Shown: positions 61,692 to 64,000 of the stretch, piece by piece
How the letters are laid out: each line of letters opens with the position of its first letter
Numbering within the stretch: position 1 is the stretch's first letter
NCBI GenBank assembly: GCA_030549495.1
Contig: JAUIRK010000726.1
Location: 54,152-118,151 of the forward strand
DNA length: 64,000 nucleotides
Source: Nectonema munidae
Taxonomy: Eukaryota > Nematomorpha > Nectonematoida > Nectonematidae
Direction: 5' to 3'
The notes under the pieces: generated by a model
Told to the model about the DNA's origin: nothing
Databases searched by the model: none
What the model saw: only the letters and a program-made list of their open reading frames with translations
Translations under genes and position numbers: made by a program

Positions 61692-64000
61692 TTAGTCGAA
61701 ACAGAAATCGACATTTATTAACATTACATAAAACAAATTTTGCCCTATGGTATAAATCAACTGCGGCCATTTATACATTAGTTTATTAATATCAAAAACC
61801 TTTTTAGTCATTGATTTTTTACATAAAAAAGAATTAACATGGCAATCAAATTCCAATACTTCTAAAGTTTCCCCTATAAAAAGATTGTTTTCTTCAAAAA
61901 CCAATATTTCCTTTAATAAAGCTAAATCTGGCTTCTTAAAATTATCATAGCTTAGTAAAAAAACATTACCCGTGCTTATCAACTTACCAGAACAAGTCAT
62001 TTCATTTACTGACATTATTTTTTGAGGTAGGTTTTTATTCAAAGAGTTCTGACATAATATTATTGTTTCATAATCTATTTCATTCTGTTCAATTGTTTTT
62101 CCTATAAGTATTGAATTTACCAAAAATGGATAATTTAAAGATGATTGCTGAAAACACATCCACCTTTGGTGAAAAAATGACAGGGATTTTTCAATAGCTT
62201 TGAAATTTTTCCATTTCATACTTTTAAAAATGTGATGTTTAGCCTCGAGTCTCATACACCACTGATTTCGACCAGGCCCTAATCTTTTCATTTGGTCAAT
62301 AAAATGAATCATGTAGTGAAATTTAGGTGTTATGGATACATCTGGATACAAACTTATGAAGTTTTCCATGTATTGGTATAAAAGAAGATGAAGTTGATCT
62401 AACGTATCTTCAGAAATAATAGGCGATAAACACAATATTGTAACATTTAAAAATTTTAAAAAGTTTTTCCAATGTTTATCAGATCTAGGAATTTTATCAT
62501 AAATTAAAAAAGGCATAATGAAAAGAAAATTTTTTGTTTCAACAGCAGACATTGGGAAAACATGATTTAAAATTAAATTAGTTTTGGACAAAGTATTGGG
62601 CTTATCCGACTTTTGTTGTGAATTGTACGGAAAATTTTGTATTAGTTTGTTTAAAATTTCAAGAGAAAAGTATTTTTCAGTATTAATTAACTGACCTAGC
62701 AAAACTTTCAATTCTCTAATTACAACTCCCTCTAAAAGAACGTGCATTGGATCATGCAAAATATCCTTTGTTAAACTGAAATAATGAAAGCGAGAAAGAA
62801 AACTTTTATTATTACTCTCTTGACCATATAATTTTTTCTTCCTTATCCATGTTTTCGAGTTTATTGCATCTAACTCTATGTTCTCTTTCCTTTCTCATCT
62901 TCAAATCACTTACAAAATAATTATTTCTTAATTCATCTCTATTAATCTCACAAGAACGACAGGGTTTTTTCGCAAAAGATACCCCTTCTTTAAAACCACC
63001 TATAAAATTTACAGCTAATGTGTCTCCCAAAACAAACATTAATCTACCATTCAAAAAAACAATAGAATCTCTTAAAGTCAAGTTTATTCCATTCTCTAGA
63101 CATTCTAAATCCGTAATAAAGTTTCTTAATAAAGCTTCAACTCCAAACTTTTTAACATATTTAGTTTTCGCCAAAGCAAGCAATTGAGTAACATTGGTTT
63201 TGTATCGAACATCAAGTCCTAAATTTAGAAGTGACCAATAAAAAGCAGATATTTTATGCTTTTTTCTATGATGTCCGATAGGGTTTACTATTTCAAAATC
63301 ATCATAATACATTGCAAAATACAACATATTTGTAAGATCTTTTTTATCATAATTTTGAAAGTAAGTGCCATCAAAAACGTCATTAGTTTTTAGTACTGCT
63401 TTTTTTTTATGAAAATTTAATCTAGTTATGTCACAAAACATGAGTAATTTTTTGAGTTGAGGTAAAAAAGGAACATAATAACCATATATGTTTTTAGAAT
63501 AACTTTCTTTTGTAGCTTTTTTAGAGACCTCTTCTATTCCCATAATTACAGACTGTGGCTCGATCAAGAAAAAGTGTTCCTTATAATATTTATTTTGTAA
63601 ATATTCACTCTCTAAACCATCAAAAATATTTTTATTAATTAGTGCTTCTAATTCATTCACTTTTTCAGAATTCAAGTTTAAATTTTTAATTATTTTATTT
63701 ATTTCACTACATTTATCTTTAAATAAATTTTCAGTTAAAGATATAATATTTAAAATATTAGATTGACTTAAGTTGAGATTAGCTCTTAAGTTTAGAAGAA
63801 AAAACGCTGGGTTGTTATCTTGTTTTACTTCTGTGTGATTTATGCTTTCATAAAAATAGTCATTATGTAAAAGATTATCATTTATTTCTATGTTTTCTCT
63901 ATGATTGCGATTACAATGCTTACGAAAAGCATCATAAGTCTTAAAAGAAACACCACAACCCTCAAACGAAAGCTTTACAATAAAATTAGAATCATTTCTA
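61692..64000 (-). CDS. CACTA/EnSpm transposase (N-terminus outside window)
   Basis: Two exons are visible on the minus strand: from the window end to 62816, and 62775 to 61692, joined by a 40-bp GT-AG intron (62815-62776) that fuses IIWSRD to LTKDILHDPMHVLLEG. No start is used at 63675, because the frame runs open to the window edge. The N-terminal part has a finger-like FEGCGVSFKTYDAFRKHCNR then NH, in which the usual first Cys is Leu. The catalytic domain carries MYYDDFEIVNPIGHHRKKHK (about 63309-63250), FVLGDTLA (Asp near 63023), a Cys pair KPCRSCEI (about 62965), the HDPMHVLLEG block (about 62758), and MRLEAKHHIFK (Glu near 62245). These fit the D, D, E triad of EnSpm-type transposases. 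The end VFDINKLMYKWPQLI matches the family C-terminus. No stop or frame break is seen, so it may encode a working enzyme. Confidence 0.8.

Larger units (their letters stand above)
59552..64000 (-). mobile_element. CACTA/EnSpm transposon, well preserved, left part in window
   Basis: The end is CACTGTAAAAACAACG at 59552. It is followed by subterminal repeats: the palindrome GTTTAGAATCTAAAC (59567-59581), TTCTAAACACCAAAA, AACGCGTTATAATAAAACGC (59618 on), then ACGTTTAGATTTTAAACG, TTTAAAATCTAAACGTT and TTTAAACGTT. Such repeats near the ends are transposase-binding sites in this superfamily. Two spliced minus-strand genes follow: a companion gene (61552-59863) and the transposase (64000-61692, continuing outside). 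Intact frames and splice sites suggest recent activity. The other end and the 2-3 bp target duplication lie outside the window. An older copy lies at 11018. Confidence 0.8.

Noticed and set aside
63673-63675. Start of the CACTA transposase at 63675
   Set aside because: The codon there is TTG, and the same frame is open upstream to the window edge with a finger-like motif typical of the family N-terminus.

Overview
The window is AT-rich eukaryotic DNA from an animal, most likely an invertebrate. The evidence is a spliced ADAMTS-like metalloprotease gene with GT-AG introns, a small family of intronless seven-pass receptor genes, and a dense mix of animal-type transposons: piggyBac, CACTA/EnSpm, hAT, CR1/jockey-type LINEs and a tRNA-derived SINE. 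Two very long perfect microsatellites are also present. The species cannot be named from the sequence. A parasitic crustacean or another ecdysozoan would fit, but this is only a guess.

Positions 1-6020 hold a nested insertion. A DNA transposon of unassigned family (inverted ends near 787-811 and 5014-5038, broken transposase) is split by a 5'-truncated LINE on the minus strand. Copies of a ~140-bp repeat lie on both sides. Positions 6800-40300 are best explained as one large host gene on the plus strand. Its exons encode a reprolysin zinc metalloprotease of the ADAM/ADAMTS kind, including the HExxHxxGxxHD zinc site split across two exons, followed by the cysteine-rich part. Its introns hold most of the repeats: an old CACTA remnant, a second copy of the unassigned transposase, a 5.0-kb (TG)n tract, a nearly whole piggyBac transposase, several short inverted-repeat elements, a LINE without its reverse-transcriptase core, and a second, broken piggyBac.

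Positions 42500-59450 hold a SINE, three intact paralogous seven-transmembrane genes (45076 plus, 52529 minus, 58355 plus) and a fourth paralogue reduced to its N-terminus. These share flanking sequence, including a box 105-160 bp upstream of each start. Between them sit an 851-bp (TTC)n tract, a hAT transposase fragment, a hAT-type short element with target duplications, and a third piggyBac flanked by TTAA on both sides.

From 59552 to the window end is the left part of a well-preserved CACTA/EnSpm transposon, inserted just inside the end of another short element. It carries two spliced minus-strand genes: the transposase (running off the window) and a companion gene of about seven exons. 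The older CACTA copy at 11018 keeps recognisable counterparts of the last three exons of this companion gene.

The features most worth a second look are the hidden metalloprotease gene, the two-gene CACTA element and its older relative, and the receptor cluster with its shared upstream box. No CRISPR array, rRNA gene, intact tRNA gene or retrovirus-like element was recognised.
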